A DNA stretch of 64,000 nt, taken from NCBI GenBank assembly GCA_905250115.1, contig CAJNOI010000200.1, forward strand, positions 83,734-147,733, written 5' to 3'. This document shows, piece by piece, positions 22,025-35,100 of this stretch. The notes beneath the pieces are model-generated. The model searched no databases. It was not told the origin of the DNA and saw only the letters and a list, made by a program, of their open reading frames with translations. Made by a program: the position numbers and the translations under genes. Positions within the stretch are counted from its first letter, which is position 1; each line of letters opens with the position of its first letter. The DNA comes from Adineta steineri. Its lineage: Eukaryota > Rotifera > Eurotatoria > Adinetida > Adinetidae.

Positions 22025-22456
22025 TTAAACTGGTATTAAATCTGGTTGTTGAGTACGTTCTTCTTTCTGTTCATTTTTAGCATATTTTTTTAGTAAATCC
22101 ATAACGTGATGTTGATATTCGTCAGGTGTTTCTAATTTTCCTATAGCCATATAATACAAATCCCAATCATTGGATGGTGTATTAATTAATTTATCGTACA
22201 AATCAAGATCAATTGCATTCATTGTTGGTAAATAAGTTGATGCAAAATTACTGAGTAAAAGACAATTTTCAAGCATACCACGTTTTCGACTCTGATAGAG
22301 AAGACGACGACGTTTAATTTCAGTAGATTCACCTTTAGGTTGTTCCCATGCCGGTAATCGTTCTGGTGTTGATTCTAAATGTATTTGACGAACAAAAGGA
22401 AGTATTACAGATTGATTCAAACGAATCGTTGAATAAATAGTACGAAAAAGATTCAT
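22025..22456 (-). CDS. SDHAF2: SDHAF2, succinate dehydrogenase assembly factor 2
   Basis: A 143-residue single-exon protein. Residues 1 to about 30 are basic and hydroxylated with few acidic residues, as expected for mitochondrial import. The core has the family hallmark [17 protein letters not shown] followed by [11 protein letters not shown], then [19 protein letters not shown], the five-helix SdhE/SDHAF2 fold. The RGxxE motif (RGMLE) is the segment that contacts the flavoprotein. It acts in the mitochondrial matrix to promote covalent FAD attachment to SDHA. It lies 165 bp downstream of TMEM65 on the same strand. Length fits the family. Confidence 0.93.
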   Translation of the reverse strand: MNLFRTIYSTIRLNQSVILPFVRQIHLESTPERLPAWEQPKGESTEIKRRRLLYQSRKRGMLENCLLLSNFASTYLPTMNAIDLDLYDKLINTPSNDWDLYYMAIGKLETPDEYQHHVMDLLKKYAKNEQKEERTQQPDLIPV

Positions 22457-22621
22457 CTAAAGACAAAATATAGTTATAAACTACTATACAAATAGATGCG
22501 TTTATTTTAATAAATAAAATATATACTAAGACAAAAATATAGCTAATCACATTGTACTACAAAAAAAAGGAAGTCAAGAATAGTATAATTCCTGAACGTG
22601 ATTATGCATAATATTAACGAT

Positions 22622-23798
22622 CTATTCACTGTTTTTGTCATGTGATGCAGTTTTGTGTGCGGATGTATCACGAAAGAGTAATGGACACATTCCTAATATG
22701 CAACCTATATAGAGAAAAAACAAAAGAAAAATAATATCACAAAAAAAAGATATATTATAATTACACTTACCAACAAATATACAGATGGTTTTGGACTATA
22801 GATATAAAACAGTGAGTGATATAGAGAATAAATTTTATGAAAATAAATCTTACCAATAATTGGGTTATTCGTACTTGTCGTTGTGCCCATTGACTAGGAG
22901 TTAATTTAGGTGGGTTTATTCCAAATGCACCTAAAAATCGTCCACATGTTCGTTCAATACGATCAGCAAGACTACATATAGAATATAGAAATTAAGTAAT
23001 ATTGTTTTCAGAATAAAAAAAACTTTTTTTGTTTAATAATTCACGTACCCAATACCCATAACATCACTAACAGCATTTCCCAAAGCAGCAGCTAGGTTAA
23101 ATCTTATTATATATGTATTTTATGTATAATATTATTTTTAATACCTGCCATTGTAGAAATACAGAAAGCAGCACCTAAGAATGTTTCAATAGTTTCACCC
23201 TAAATAAAACGAAATATTTTCGATAAAACAGAACTATTTACTCACAGCCACAATCATAACAAAATTATCAACAAAACCAAAACCAATAAATGGAAGTCCA
23301 GTTTCAAGAAAAACTGAACAAACAATTTGAAAATAACTAAAGAAAATCTTTTCTTACCGATAGCTAATTGGGAAGTAAGAATTGGAATTGCATTAGTGCC
23401 TGTTGCTGTGGATACTTTTTCAACTTCGGCTAATTCATTTGTGAGTATTCGTCGATGGTCTGGAAATATATGAACATATATATGTTTCGATAGATTTAGT
23501 TTTTTAATTAACCTGGTTCGAGTGAAAGAACAAAATCACGTGCTAATTCATGAATATCACCGGGAGTTTCTAATTTTGTCGAATGAGCATGAGTTGATAG
23601 AGGCGCAGATTGTCTTAGACCATCTTTTGAGAAAAGAAATCGCGCAACTTTAAGAGAAAAACGAGCAGCTGACGCTGATCCATGCGGAGATGACGTATTC
23701 GTTGGCGATACTGTGGAAAACGATGAACGAAGAAAAACTCGATGGATGATAGTTGTTCGCGGAAGCCAACAAGTATAAAGAGATAAACAAGGAGACAT
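22622..23798 (-). CDS. TMEM65: TMEM65-like inner mitochondrial membrane protein
   Basis: Eight exons with short introns rebuild a protein of about 240 residues. Exon 1 (23798-23513) codes a Ser/Arg-rich presequence and DIHELARDFVLSLEPG, matching the ARDFIYSL segment of human TMEM65. Following exons give LPFIGFGFVDNFVMIVAGE, AAALGNAVSDVMGIGLAD, a LTPSQWAQRQVR segment and the last helix GCILGMCPLLF, all in family order. In vertebrates TMEM65 is an inner-membrane protein linked to mitochondrial sodium/calcium exchange and cardiac conduction. The stop is at 22622-22624. It shares a spacer of about 570 bp with the divergent APP1-like gene. Confidence 0.9.
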
Positions 23799-24368
23799 TT
23801 GAATTATTAAAACTGTCTAATCCATATATGTAGAATCATGCAGAACTGTTTTGAATTCAATGATAGGTTACTATATCCCATCCACTCAAGGACATACAAT
23901 AACAGATGTCAGTAGTACACTATTGACATACACTTTCACAAGTACAATACCATAGTTTATAATTAGAGAACGTTTTTCTTTCTGAAATTGCACTCTATTT
24001 AATCATATCTCGAGGAGAACCTAACTGAAATTGTTTCCATTCATCATGAGATACCACAGATGTAGATTTCTACATTAAATCAACTTATACCGAAATTGTT
24101 TCAGTCAGTAGGGTGTTTTGGATTAAAACTATTTTCTCATTGTACATGAATTAAAAGTTTGCTAAAAAGCCATTACAACTTTACAAAGATCTTTGATAAC
24201 ACGACGTGATATACTACGCGAGATTGTAAAGAAAGAATTTTTATAATTAAATTGTATTCTACATTATTATCGAAAATCATACTGATCTGTTTTTATTCGT
24301 TACTAAGACAATTTTATTCATTTTTTTTTCTTGGAATTTTTTTCACGAATTATTCAAATAAAATAAAA
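23799..24368. other. Divergent promoter spacer
   Basis: Lies between the starts of TMEM65 (-) and the APP1-domain gene (+). No repeat or conserved motif was recognised. Confidence 0.45.
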
Positions 24369-26328
24369 ATGTATTTTATGTTCTGTTTAGTTGTCATTAT
24401 ATTTGTTGTTGATAGCATTACAGTCAAACATCAATTTAAAGATCATCATCCATTTACAATTGATAATAATACTCTTAAAAGTAATGGAAAATCTCTAGAT
24501 AAATTTATGCTTATTCCAAGTATTGGTTATGAAAGTAATAATGAATCTGATATGTTTACTGTCATAGTAAATGGATGGTACTATGAACCATTAAATCCAA
24601 GTAGATTTTGTTATGATAAAAACTCAAAGTTAAAATTTAAAGTTTAGGTTTACTACAGAATATAATTCAACTTAGTTTGCACACAGCACTTGATCTTTTT
24701 GATAGTAGTACAGCATTAAGTAAACAAGAAAGAGAAGAACGTTTAGGACCATTTTTTGTTCGTGATATTAAACAACACAAAATACAAATTAGACTAAGTA
24801 ATTCAGTTTCTCAAATTGTAACAACAGATGATAATGGTCGATTTCATGAAAAGATTATTATTAAACTATCTGATGAATTAACTATAAAAGGAAATGTATT
24901 AAAATATATTGCTTCAGATGATGATTATCATGAACAAGGCAATGAAGGTTTTATTTATTTAATGAACAAGAAAAGTAAAATTGGATGTTCAATTATTTCT
25001 GATATTGATGACACAATTAAAATATCTGAAGTACCAGATAAAAAAAAATTAGCAATTAATACATTTAAAAAAGATTTTAAAGCAGTACCAGGTATAAATC
25101 ATATATAACTTATCCAAAAGAAATCTTCTTGTCTATTATCGGATTTGAATGACGAATTAAGATCCAGACAGAACATGATAGTAGTATCATTCTAGGCTTT
25201 TCTATCGTATTTTGAATTCAAAGTATTTTCTGTGTTCATAGATGCATGAACTTGAATATCTTCTTGAACATAAATAGACGTAATTCCGTTACATCTGATC
25301 GGATCATTCAGCGTTTTCAAAAGGGCAGGAATTAATAAAAACATAGATAGTTTTCAATATAAAAGGATCTTCACTTCTTCTCTCTTTAATTATTATTGAA
25401 ATAATTCAAATATTCTCTTTCTTGTAGAGAAGGGTCCAGTAAACATAAATTGTCTGATTGCTTGCTTGTATGTCCGCAGGGTCAAAAAAACATCGAAAAC
25501 CTATTTTCCAGTAAATGTGAAGAGGATACATTTCTACGAGAAAGAGCTAAGAGAGTTCTCGGACAAGCGTTACTTGTATATTTAAGGTATGTCTGATGTA
25601 TATCAATCATGGCAATCGTCTCATAAATGTTTAATACATTATGTTAGTGCAATGCCATCTCAATTATACTATATAACTCAAAAATTTCTTAATAAAGAAA
25701 AATTTCCCGGTGGTTCATTTCGTATGTCAATGATAAGATGTTATATATTAAATTCGAAATAATTTTGTTCTTATATAGATATGCGTCATTTAAAATTAGT
25801 TGGTCCGGATAAATATGATTTGATAAAAAAAATACTTGATTTTGCGAAACAAGATGCATCTCAAAAACATAAATTACGTGTCATACAAGATATTCTTGAT
25901 CATGCTCCTATAACGCAACAATTTACTATGGTTGGTGATTCAGGTGAACTTGATCCGGAAGTAAGAAATTAGAATTTATAAATTTCTGTATATAGAATAT
26001 TATTTAGATTTATGGAGAAATTACACGAAAATATCCTGATAGAATTAAAATGATTTTTATACGTCATGTTGAAGGTGGTAAAAATGATGATAATCGTTTT
26101 CAAGTTGCTTTTAACGATATACCTAATGATAAATGGAAGGTATTCAACAAGGCAAATGAATTACCTCATAAATTATATAATGATAATGATATAGATGATG
26201 CACCAATAAATCCAAATAATGATCTTGATGATGAGATTAATGCAATTAGTTTATCAACATCTTTATTTTATAATATCTATTCAATACTTTTCATTTCATA
26301 TTTTACAATGACATATAATTTCTGTTAG
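24369..26328 (+). CDS. Secreted APP1-type phosphatidate phosphatase-like protein (DUF2183)
   Basis: Five exons: 24369-24628, 24676-25091, 25587-25721, 25779-25960 and 26008-26328. The first exon starts with a signal peptide, MYFMFCLVVIIFVV; an upstream in-frame ATG at 24252 is less likely. The catalytic domain shows the HAD-type DxDxT motif in SDIDDTIKIS, then YVSAMPSQLY, FPGGSFHMRHLKL and VGDSGELDPEIYGEITRKYP, all signature parts of the yeast APP1 / bacterial DUF2183 catalytic domain. Yeast App1p converts phosphatidate to diacylglycerol at actin patches. Here the signal peptide and a C-terminal hydrophobic run (SLFYNIYSILFISYF) suggest a secreted, GPI- or membrane-anchored form, which is unusual. 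The first intron is only 47 bp; the 495-bp second intron may hold old inserted sequence. Enzyme activity is inferred. Confidence 0.85.
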
Positions 26329-27091
26329 TTTATTATTTTGTTTTTTCTTCGAAGTAAAGAAATCGCAATTGTAATACTCGATTTATTTCAAGTGATAAAC
26401 TGTGCTTTAAATGCTAGACAAACGAATTTATAAGATGACCAATAATTCATACAATGAACAATGTATTGTTCTTCGTACTATTGTTAGTTTGCCTATTGAT
26501 CAATGCACAAACTCATTCTTATACGACACACACTAGAGAACAGAACTCGTCATAATTTAGCATGATTGATATTGACATCATCGATTAATTGAATAATATT
26601 TACTAGTCTCTTAAATTATGAAAGAAAATATAAAATGATTTCATAAATAGACTCATAAATCAAATATCGTAATACTAGAATATGTGAATGTCAAGCATAG
26701 AAATAAAATCACTCATTAAATAGGGAGATATATCATTCTCGTTGATATGCATCATCTTCCAGTAATTTATTTACAATCAAAATAAAATCTGCAACTAGTA
26801 CTGATTTGCTAATTAATGTTCGTTTTTTAACTATTAAATAATTCTTATATTTTCAAAAATTTGATTAATACAGAATTTACATTCTATCTATTTTTTCATG
26901 TAATAATATACTCACTATCACTTGAGAACCTCAGACTGTGTTTTATAAAAGAATGATATATTAAAAAATATCTTTCAGAGAATAACCCATTTGGGGCAAG
27001 TAATAGTAACATATTATACTAAAACAGCAAGATATATGCATTTTGGATTACAATCGACAACAATTTAAATAACTACGAACATTGTTTAAGT

Positions 27092-27784
27092 AGTGTTAGC
27101 AGTGTTTTATCTAGGTTTTATGTTCCGAGGGAGGGGGCAAGCGTAATTTTCAAAAGGACTGCTGTATAAAAAGTTTTACGATATAACAAAAAACAAACTT
27201 CTTTTTATTTAATTTTACAATACAAGTAAGTATTTCTTTTATTATGAACACATTATGATAATAAACATGAAAACAAAGAAAAAACACTTTGAGAAAAAAT
27301 CTATACTAAAGCGCAATTCTTCGCACTTTTTTGCTTTTCCAACGATCAATAATTAAATTTTTTATTGATCGTTTAAGAAAGTCAAAGATTTTTGTCCTGA
27401 TGACATTCGTTGAATAATGTGACCGATATGGAATATACGACGTAAAAGAACAATTAGCCTAACACGAGCGAATTTTTTTCATCTTTTTGTTCTTGTGCAT
27501 GAATTTCATGATGAATAATAGATAATAGACTATTTAGTACATCGTCAAACAGTTATATAATATTCATATCTGACTGTTCTCTTCTTTTCTCATTGAGAAA
27601 ACACAAACTATACATCACTGATTGATGAAAGAGTAGAGTGAAAGTATTATTCTACAAAAAAATAAAGAAAATGTTAATTGTTTTTAATATAATAATTTCA
27701 TATTTCCGAGGGAGGCGAACCAAAATCCTGGGGGAGGGGGTGACGCCCCACGGCCCCCGCCCTGGATAAAACACTGAGTGTTAG
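27092..27784. mobile_element. Non-autonomous hAT-type element, 677 bp
   Basis: The element at 27100-27776 is flanked by the 8-bp duplication AGTGTTAG (27092-27099 and 27777-27784). Inverted ends are CAGTGTTTTATCTAGG and, in reverse, CAGTGTTTTATCCAGG. Inside each end is a G-rich block (left CCGAGGGAGGGGGC; right, in reverse, CCCCCTCCCCCAGG and CCTCCCTCGG). There is no coding region of note. Confidence 0.85.
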
Positions 27785-28273
27785 ACAAGTTTAAAGAGTG
27801 CTGCCGATTAAATTAGTTATGAATCAGAAGATTAATAGCTAGCAAATATTTTAATAGTCTGGAGAATTTCCATGGTTAATGAAGAGAATAAAGTGATAGT
27901 AAATAGATAGCAGACAACTCTTTAAATAGCTAAGAAGATATATTAAATAGTGTTGTATAAGTTTAACCCTTGCGTTATAGATTTTCTTTCGATATTGAAA
28001 CTCAGTAAATCCTTAGACTACCTGTTTTTAGAAATAGGAACCAGTGATGGATTGAGAGGTGGATGATGAAGCGATCCACCTTACTTTTTCGAAAATTGTA
28101 GTTTACGGCTGATAGGTACGTACGTAAAATGTAATTCATCTATTTTCGCATGTGATTTTTGAAATGTAAGTGATACTGGACCTTGTTATACTTGAACGAA
28201 AACTTTAACTGCTGTCGTTTATTAACTATAAAGCTTATCGAATGTTTTCGTGAAATAACAAAAAAAAATTTTG

Positions 28274-28333
28274 AATGAGTGGTTGTGGATGTGAGGGCTG
28301 AAGAAGAAGAGAAACCCACACCCACCCTAAAAA
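28274..28333. repeat. G/T-rich inverted repeat
   Basis: GTGGTTGTGGATGTGAGGG is followed, after a purine-rich loop, by ACCCACACCCACCCTA. It has the same style as those near 2544, 11264 and 15690. Confidence 0.4.
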
Positions 28334-28656
28334 CGATTTCAAGATGTTGGTCACATATACGTGTTACTTTCACCTCCGCGCATTTAATATTACGTCAAAG
28401 TCATATATGAAGAGCGTGTGTAAATTTCTTCGTCCAATTAATCAAAATGTAAATTTTTGATTGACATACACATACTTCAGCAAAACAAATATACCGAAGT
28501 ACTTTTCTTTATTAAAATTTTCACAAAAAGCAGTTTATTAATATAAAAAGAAAATTTTTTCTAAAGAGTACAAAGCATCTGATAAATACTTAACAGAAGA
28601 AAAGGGTTGTGCAGATTAATGTATAAATCCTTCTTTTCTAGAATATAGAATTTAAT

Positions 28657-29015
28657 ATGTTCTCAAATATCCTTATAATCTTCCTGATAATATTAAATCT
28701 ATCAATAATTAACTATGGTAAGGTTATTTGACGTATATTATTGATTTTTCGTATTTCATATAGACCTGCACGTTTAACATATTTTCATTTTATTTAGCTT
28801 ATCGTATTAACTCTCAAGAATTACTATATCCATATGAAAACAATGTTGATAATAATGAAGAATTAAATAATGTAATACATTTAAAACAACTATACAATAG
28901 ACATAATTGTTTAATTTCTTGTGATTTTCAATTACAAGATATTTTATTTGATAATAAAATGAATCAATTTTCACGACGAGATACTAGATTTTTACGTTTT
29001 GGTAGAAAACGTTAG
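28657..29015 (+). CDS. FLRFamide neuropeptide precursor (single C-terminal peptide)
   Basis: Two exons, 28657-28717 and 28798-29015, join G|CT in phase 1 to give a 92-residue precursor. Residues 1 to about 19 are a signal peptide (MFSNILIIFLIILNL). An acidic, Asn-rich spacer with two Cys follows. The end reads SRR-DTRFLRFG-RKR-stop: a dibasic site, an eight-residue peptide, an amidation Gly and a final tribasic site. Processing by prohormone convertase, carboxypeptidase and PAM would release DTRFLRF-amide. One copy at the C-terminus, ending FLRFamide, resembles the layout of arthropod myosuppressin precursors (peptide ending HVFLRFamide) more than multi-copy FMRFamide precursors. It would act on a class A GPCR. 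Too short to be noticed by length alone. The intron has GTAAGG and TTTAG borders. Confidence 0.85.
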
Positions 29016-30765
29016 GTTTATAAATGTCTTTTCCTATTATATGAAATTCTTTAAAAAATAAAATCAATATTGCATCGCATGCAAACAGACACACAGATAG
29101 TAAATCATCTATGTTCATGTGACAAAAAGAAGAATGAAAATAATCAATTAACTTTATTTAAACCTATCAAATCAATATTTAATTCTCTTTTCGATAGTGA
29201 GAGAAGAGAGAGAGAAACGATAATAGTTGAAATGGTATTGATCAATGGCGGATTTAGAGGGGGGGGGGGGGCAGTCACCCTCTCCCCTCCGAAATGTGTT
29301 TGATTTGTTATAGCAGAAATGGATGAAATAAAAGGTTCACACTACTTCGATTGAACTCAAAAATAGTTTTTAACCGAAATTGTCTCCCCCCTCCACCTCT
29401 ATTCAGGAATTGACCCTCCCTTCCAAAATCCTAGATATGTATCGAGTTTTGATAAATTAATGTTGATACAAAATTGTATTGATGCTTTTATATGTAAATC
29501 TTACGAAAAACGTTTACGAATAAAACAAGGCGTAGTCAGATTAGAGATTAATGTAAATAAGTTTTATTCTCTGTAGTTACGAACATTCTAACTAGCTTTT
29601 CTCAATTTGTAATCACTTTCTTAAAACTAAACAAATATAAAATATGGCAGGATTTTTATTCAAAACCACAAGTATATATTATAACAATATCAGAAAAAAA
29701 ACTATTAGCGTGATCCCTCGGGAATTAAAATGTGAAACACGAAATAGTTGCTGTAACTTCAAGTAATGAGAATTAATAGCGTCTCTCACGATCTATAGTC
29801 GTTATAATTCACATCTCTCACGATCTGTGATACAAATTTATAGTCATTTCTTAATATTAACCAACCCTAACACTTCAATATTCATATTTGATTCATGTCT
29901 CACAAAAAGATTCTGATACAAGAAGCATTCATCATAACAACTGAATAAATAGTTGTGATTATTATGTACAGTTAACTTTTAGATATTTTGACAAAACGAA
30001 ATTCTCTTTATTCTCAACGACAAAGATTTATTCAAAAACAAATATAAATATCATCTTCTCTTGAATTGTATTACTTCATTTATTTATTCAGATGCAATCA
30101 ACGATTCTTTACGCAAAGATAGTAATCCGTTTACTTTCTCAACAATCAAATTGATCCAACAGTTGAGCAGACATTATCAAATATTTGCATTTACATTACA
30201 AGTACATAAGAACAATGCTTTAGCATGTCTTATTTGTTTAGAACTCTATATTTAATGCTTGATCATTATTTAAGTTATTGATGAGTTTGATATTTATCTA
30301 AATTTCATCAAAATATTACTAAGAAAACAAATATTATTCTAGGACGTATGAGTATGAATTTACTGCTTGTAAAACATTAGTAGTATTGTGTGCTTCATCA
30401 TCGAAAGAAACACATCATAAAATACTTATCGCACTTATAGAACACTTGTAAAATGCCATATAAATCATTTACTTCACAGTTTAAAAGTGTGCGACTACTA
30501 CAAACTTTAACAGAAAAGAAAAGATGAAACAAATAAACGATAGGAAATACAATTTATTGATATTAAATATTATCACAAGTGGCACATAGCAGTATATAAT
30601 AAAATGACAGATAAATTTCGTTTTTTTATTTCAATATAAATCAACAATAGTGTAAAACAAACACAGTAATATCGAATAAAATAATTCACAGGATAAAAAA
30701 ACAAGAAAATCAATCTGAGCGGCAAAAAAATACATAAATAAATTGGAATGATATTTTTTGTTTGT
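29016..30765. other. Intergenic; hAT-like G-rich relic
   Basis: Near 29246 the sequence CAATGGCGGATTTAGAGG, followed by a long G run, resembles a hAT-type end. Pyrimidine-rich blocks at 29383-29430 may belong to the same relic. A 64-codon frame at 30061-30255 is not convincing. Confidence 0.4.
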
Positions 30766-32187
30766 TCATGAAGGTAATATTGGTGATTCACATGTATTAT
30801 CAAACCACCATTTGTGTATATCATCAATAATATTAATTTTCGAGTCGAGATGAAGACGTAAACAAAGATCACAAAATGGTGTAAAAAATGCTCCTAAACC
30901 CCAAACATAATCTTTTTTCCATGAAAAATAGGATAAATATTTTTCTTTATTTGATCGAGTTTCGTTAAGATATTTAGCTAATGATATCATTGTAGAAAAT
31001 TGTCTCGTATCGATATATCCCGATGGTGGAATGAAGGAAGAATAGTTTGAACGTCCAAAAACTACAGGCACAATTGGATATTCAAGTGCAGCAAAAAATT
31101 TCTCAGCTAGAAAAAAACAAATATGTATATATGAGTGATATAATCAAATCAAACGTACTTGTATAATCTGTACAAATACTATTTTCAAAACTAAGAATAA
31201 AATAATAATTTTGACTAATAAATTCTCGGCAATTCATATTTCCTGAACATGCTTCACCACATCGTCCATATACTTTAACATCAATATGGCGTTGTAATTC
31301 TTTAACAAATTGTAGACGTCTACTACTTCCGCCACAGTTTGATATTAAAGCAGCAGCTGTGCCTAATTTTTTCTTTTGTAAAATTTCATCAGACGGTCGA
31401 TGATCACGTATTTTTGTTGTCAAATTAAGTTTACGTGTTGCATTTTCATGTAACATTAAACGATAATAATTACTTGATGTATGAACATATGCATTACCAG
31501 AATAATAGGATGTTACTACATGTGATTGATGTCGATAAGACATTGTCCAATTAAAAAATTCTTTATAAGCTTCTAAATTAGCTGTGTGAGCTGGAGATTC
31601 CCATAGAGCAAATACGAAACGTTGATGTGGCAAACGCAATGCTTTACCACGATTTATATCAACACCATCACGCATATGATAAACAACTGCATCCGCTTGA
31701 CGAAAACGTTTATAATCACTTGTTATATCACAACGATTAGACAAAAACGGACAATAAAGTGAAGTCACTAGAATAAAAACAAAATATAATTTAAATGTCG
31801 AATGGGATTTAATCAATATCTTTTACTTTTTTCTGTTGAGGTTTTATTAGGTCGAAAACTACCTTCCCATGTTTGATCACCAAAAAAACCATTTCCTAAT
31901 AATATAAGTTTACTAGTATTGCCTATTAATGATAAATTTTGTGTAAAAATATGAATAGGTAGACGAGGATGATAATTGGAAAGACTAGATTGAAATTCTT
32001 TTATTGGAGGTATCTTTTCAATTTTCGATTCATTAGTTATTGATGTATTATTTGAATTTAAATATTCTTTTGTATAAGATAATAACAGTGGTAATGTATT
32101 TGTATAGTATTTTGTAAGGATTACATATAATAGAACGGTAGTTGATGTGAATATACAAAAATATTTAAAATATTTTCTATATTCCAT
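30766..32187 (-). CDS. GT10 alpha-1,3-fucosyltransferase
   Basis: Three exons, 32187-31827, 31767-31159 and 31106-30766, give 436 residues. It is a type II membrane protein: short cytosolic N-terminus, anchor FCIFTSTTVLLYVIL, then a luminal stem. The catalytic region has CDITSDYKRFRQADAVVYHM, RFVFALWESP, YGRCGEAC and the donor-binding signature YYFILSFENSICTDYTTEKF, followed by PIVPVVFGRSNYSSFIPP, as in FUT enzymes that transfer fucose from GDP-fucose to GlcNAc in the Golgi. Whether it makes Lewis-type or N-glycan-core fucose cannot be told. The start MEYRKYF is chosen because TTTTCTAG just upstream looks like a splice acceptor. Confidence 0.92.
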
Positions 32188-35100
32188 CAAAGTAATACCT
32201 AGAAAATAAATCAAATACGCAATTCATATTACTTTTCTTTTTCATTTATACTGAATTATGAGTATACCGTGGTAAATACTGGCTGAAATAGCAATAAAAA
32301 CCTTTTGATTCAGTACTCTTCTGTGCTACACATTTTTTATATAAAAAAATCGATTGTATAAGCAGATGGTAATATTTAACGCTACATTAAATGACGGCGT
32401 TTTGTATTTCAGTTTACATACACTTTAATAAAAAAAACCAAATATAAACTCTGTAACTTACACTAGACTGTTGCACTTTTTACTTCCATAGGGGTTAATC
32501 ATTTTATTAGAAATGGTGAAAACATCGATTATGGATTTTTATATGTTTTCATTAATTGATAAAATTTAAAAAAAATAAATTCGTCGGATACGAATAAATA
32601 GTATTGGTTTTAAAGACAAGTTGCTTAGATAAATTAAATATTTATTTTTTCGGTTGTAAAAGGGCCTTTCTGCATCTAACTGTGTATTTTGTTGTGTCCT
32701 GAATTAAAAGATTATAATTGTAAATAATAGAAAAAATGCAGCAGTCGTGTATTGAAATAAGATTTTTCACGTCATCGAAATGTTAACTGCTTTGAAAGGA
32801 AAAAGTACAAGTATTAACGGTTCTTTCAATACAAAACGCAAGGTGAAAATTGGTGCACATATATGTCATGTTTTACTCATTCATAAGCGTCGTCGAACAA
32901 GAAAAATTTAATAATAAATGAGTGGAAAAAAGAGCTTACTTCTTGTCTTTCTTGAGATCTATATTATTAATCAAGATATGATCGTTCTCGATTTTGATCA
33001 TCTGTTGTCTGGATGCTAGTCACACTTTGTGTTAGTTTACATTCTATAAGCAGGAATGACTAAGAACGTTGATTTTTGTTATGAAGAAAAAAACACGAAG
33101 ATAGAAGAAAAAACCGGAGTGGAAGAAGTAGAGGAGGAGAATAATACTATGTAAATAAGAATAGAGAGTGACAGAGAGAAAAAAAAACAGAACTGTGTGG
33201 AGGAAAGAATAAAGGTCAAAGAAGAAAAAGAATTGTACGACAGCATAATCATAACTACTACTACACCTAGTTCAAATAAGAACTCTTTTACTTTTTGCAA
33301 GAAATATATCGATAGTTTTAATATTAAGAACGTTAACTAGTGAGAATATATATTCATATATACTCAACATAAATAGTATTAAGATTTAAATGAATTTATT
33401 TATCTAAGATAATAAATATGCTGATGTAGATGCCACTGGTTAGCACTTTTTGTTCTGACACATGATTCTTCATGTCAAGATTATCGAAAAAAACATCAAT
33501 TATATTTAGTTGTGCTAATACAAAAGTATAGACAGAAACGATGATATTAGACATTATCAATATCGTTTTTGGCATTTTGTAATTGTCAAATATTCAATAA
33601 AAAATAAGATAAAGCGAAAGCTGTATGTATTTGTTACTATACTCTAATCTCTATATCATATGATTTACTAGACGTTATCTTGAAAAGGCATTGAAAGAAA
33701 GATAAATGCTCGAATACGTACAGATATTCTAGTGCTGGTTATAGTTTTTCATGCATTTTCAAATTTCAGCTGATTGTAATAACACTCTGAAAGGTTAAAA
33801 TTCCGTAATGTCTCATTAACATACTACGAAGCAGCTAAGAGATTATGCCCTAAAGTAAAGAATTCGTATTGATCGAGTATCAATACGTATATTCAATGAC
33901 ATCTCAAAGATTTATTCTACAAGGTCTTTCGAATAATATCGATATTCTTCTAAAAGTATAACCAGATTTTTTTACAGATATAATTTAATTACTTGTAACA
34001 CACAAACCGAAATATCATAATCAAAGATGCAGATCTTCATTCGTTCGCAATTGTTGGATAGCCTTATGTAAAGTTCTTCAAAATACATCTTGTGGTTAAA
34101 AAAGTTTATTCTGTTTCGAAACCTTTATCCACACTCTCATGCGTAAGTTCATCGTGCACATCTTTAGTATACCCCAAAAAATGATATTTCATTAGACAAT
34201 CATTATATAAAACATCTTACCCATATTTAAATGCCTAACCAATATTAATTAAGCATGCACCAGTTCTATAAAGTCGATAAATAATTTTTGCTATATAAAA
34301 CACCCAGTCCTCTGAGTCATTTAAACTCACTATAGATCAGACTATACAACGCTATTGTTAAACTTTGAAAAATAAGACGGGAAGAAAAAAGGACTGAGGG
34401 AGTGACTGGGAAAAAAGCCAAAAATTTCCGATTTTTTAACAGTCACCCCCCAGTCCTTTATTCTTCCCGACTAATTCTTCAAAGTTTAACAATAACGTTG
34501 TATAGTCCAATCGACAGTGAGTTTAAATGACTCAGAGGACTGGTAAAGACTGGGTGTTTTATACAGAAAAAATTATTTATCGACTTTATAGAACTGGTGC
34601 ATACCAAATATCGTACTGGTATTGTTACATGCCTAACAATAGATACAAAACAGGGATGGACAACTTCGGATGTGTACCATTTCGATTTCGAGTTGAAGTT
34701 ATACATTTCTGATATAAAAGAACTAGTAAATGCTATGCGAGACAAATTTGTGATGTTAACGATATTTTGATTCACATAAAATTGTTAAATCTTTTTAATA
34801 TTTCGTAATTTTCTCTTTTTTTCTTTGATTGCGATCAATAGAAACAAAATACTCTTATGTTCTGAATTTCGTACAGTACATAGACACATTAAATAAATAA
34901 ATAGGTACTTCAGGGTATAGAAAAATTCTCGTAAAAAAGAAAATTTACCTTGAAAACAAAACTGATGTCTCGAATATCGCATGAAAATATATTATTGTAT
35001 TTGATATATATGTATACACGTAGCCTATAATGCTTCCAGGTAAAGAACTGACAGCTGATTTTATATAAGAAATTCCGTGTACGTCAAGTTCTGAATATTT

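Larger units (their letters stand above)
26329..28656. other. Intergenic with a complete hAT miniature element
   Basis: Contains the 677-bp element at 27100-27776 and a G/T-rich inverted repeat near 28274-28333. No gene was recognised elsewhere. Confidence 0.5.

Noticed and set aside
29246-29440. Complete hAT element starting at CAATGGCGGATTTAG
   Set aside because: No inverse end or 8-bp duplication found; kept only as a possible relic.
33079-33300. 73-codon minus-strand frame rich in Ser/Phe
   Set aside because: Low-complexity product of a purine-rich tract, with no domain or splice support.
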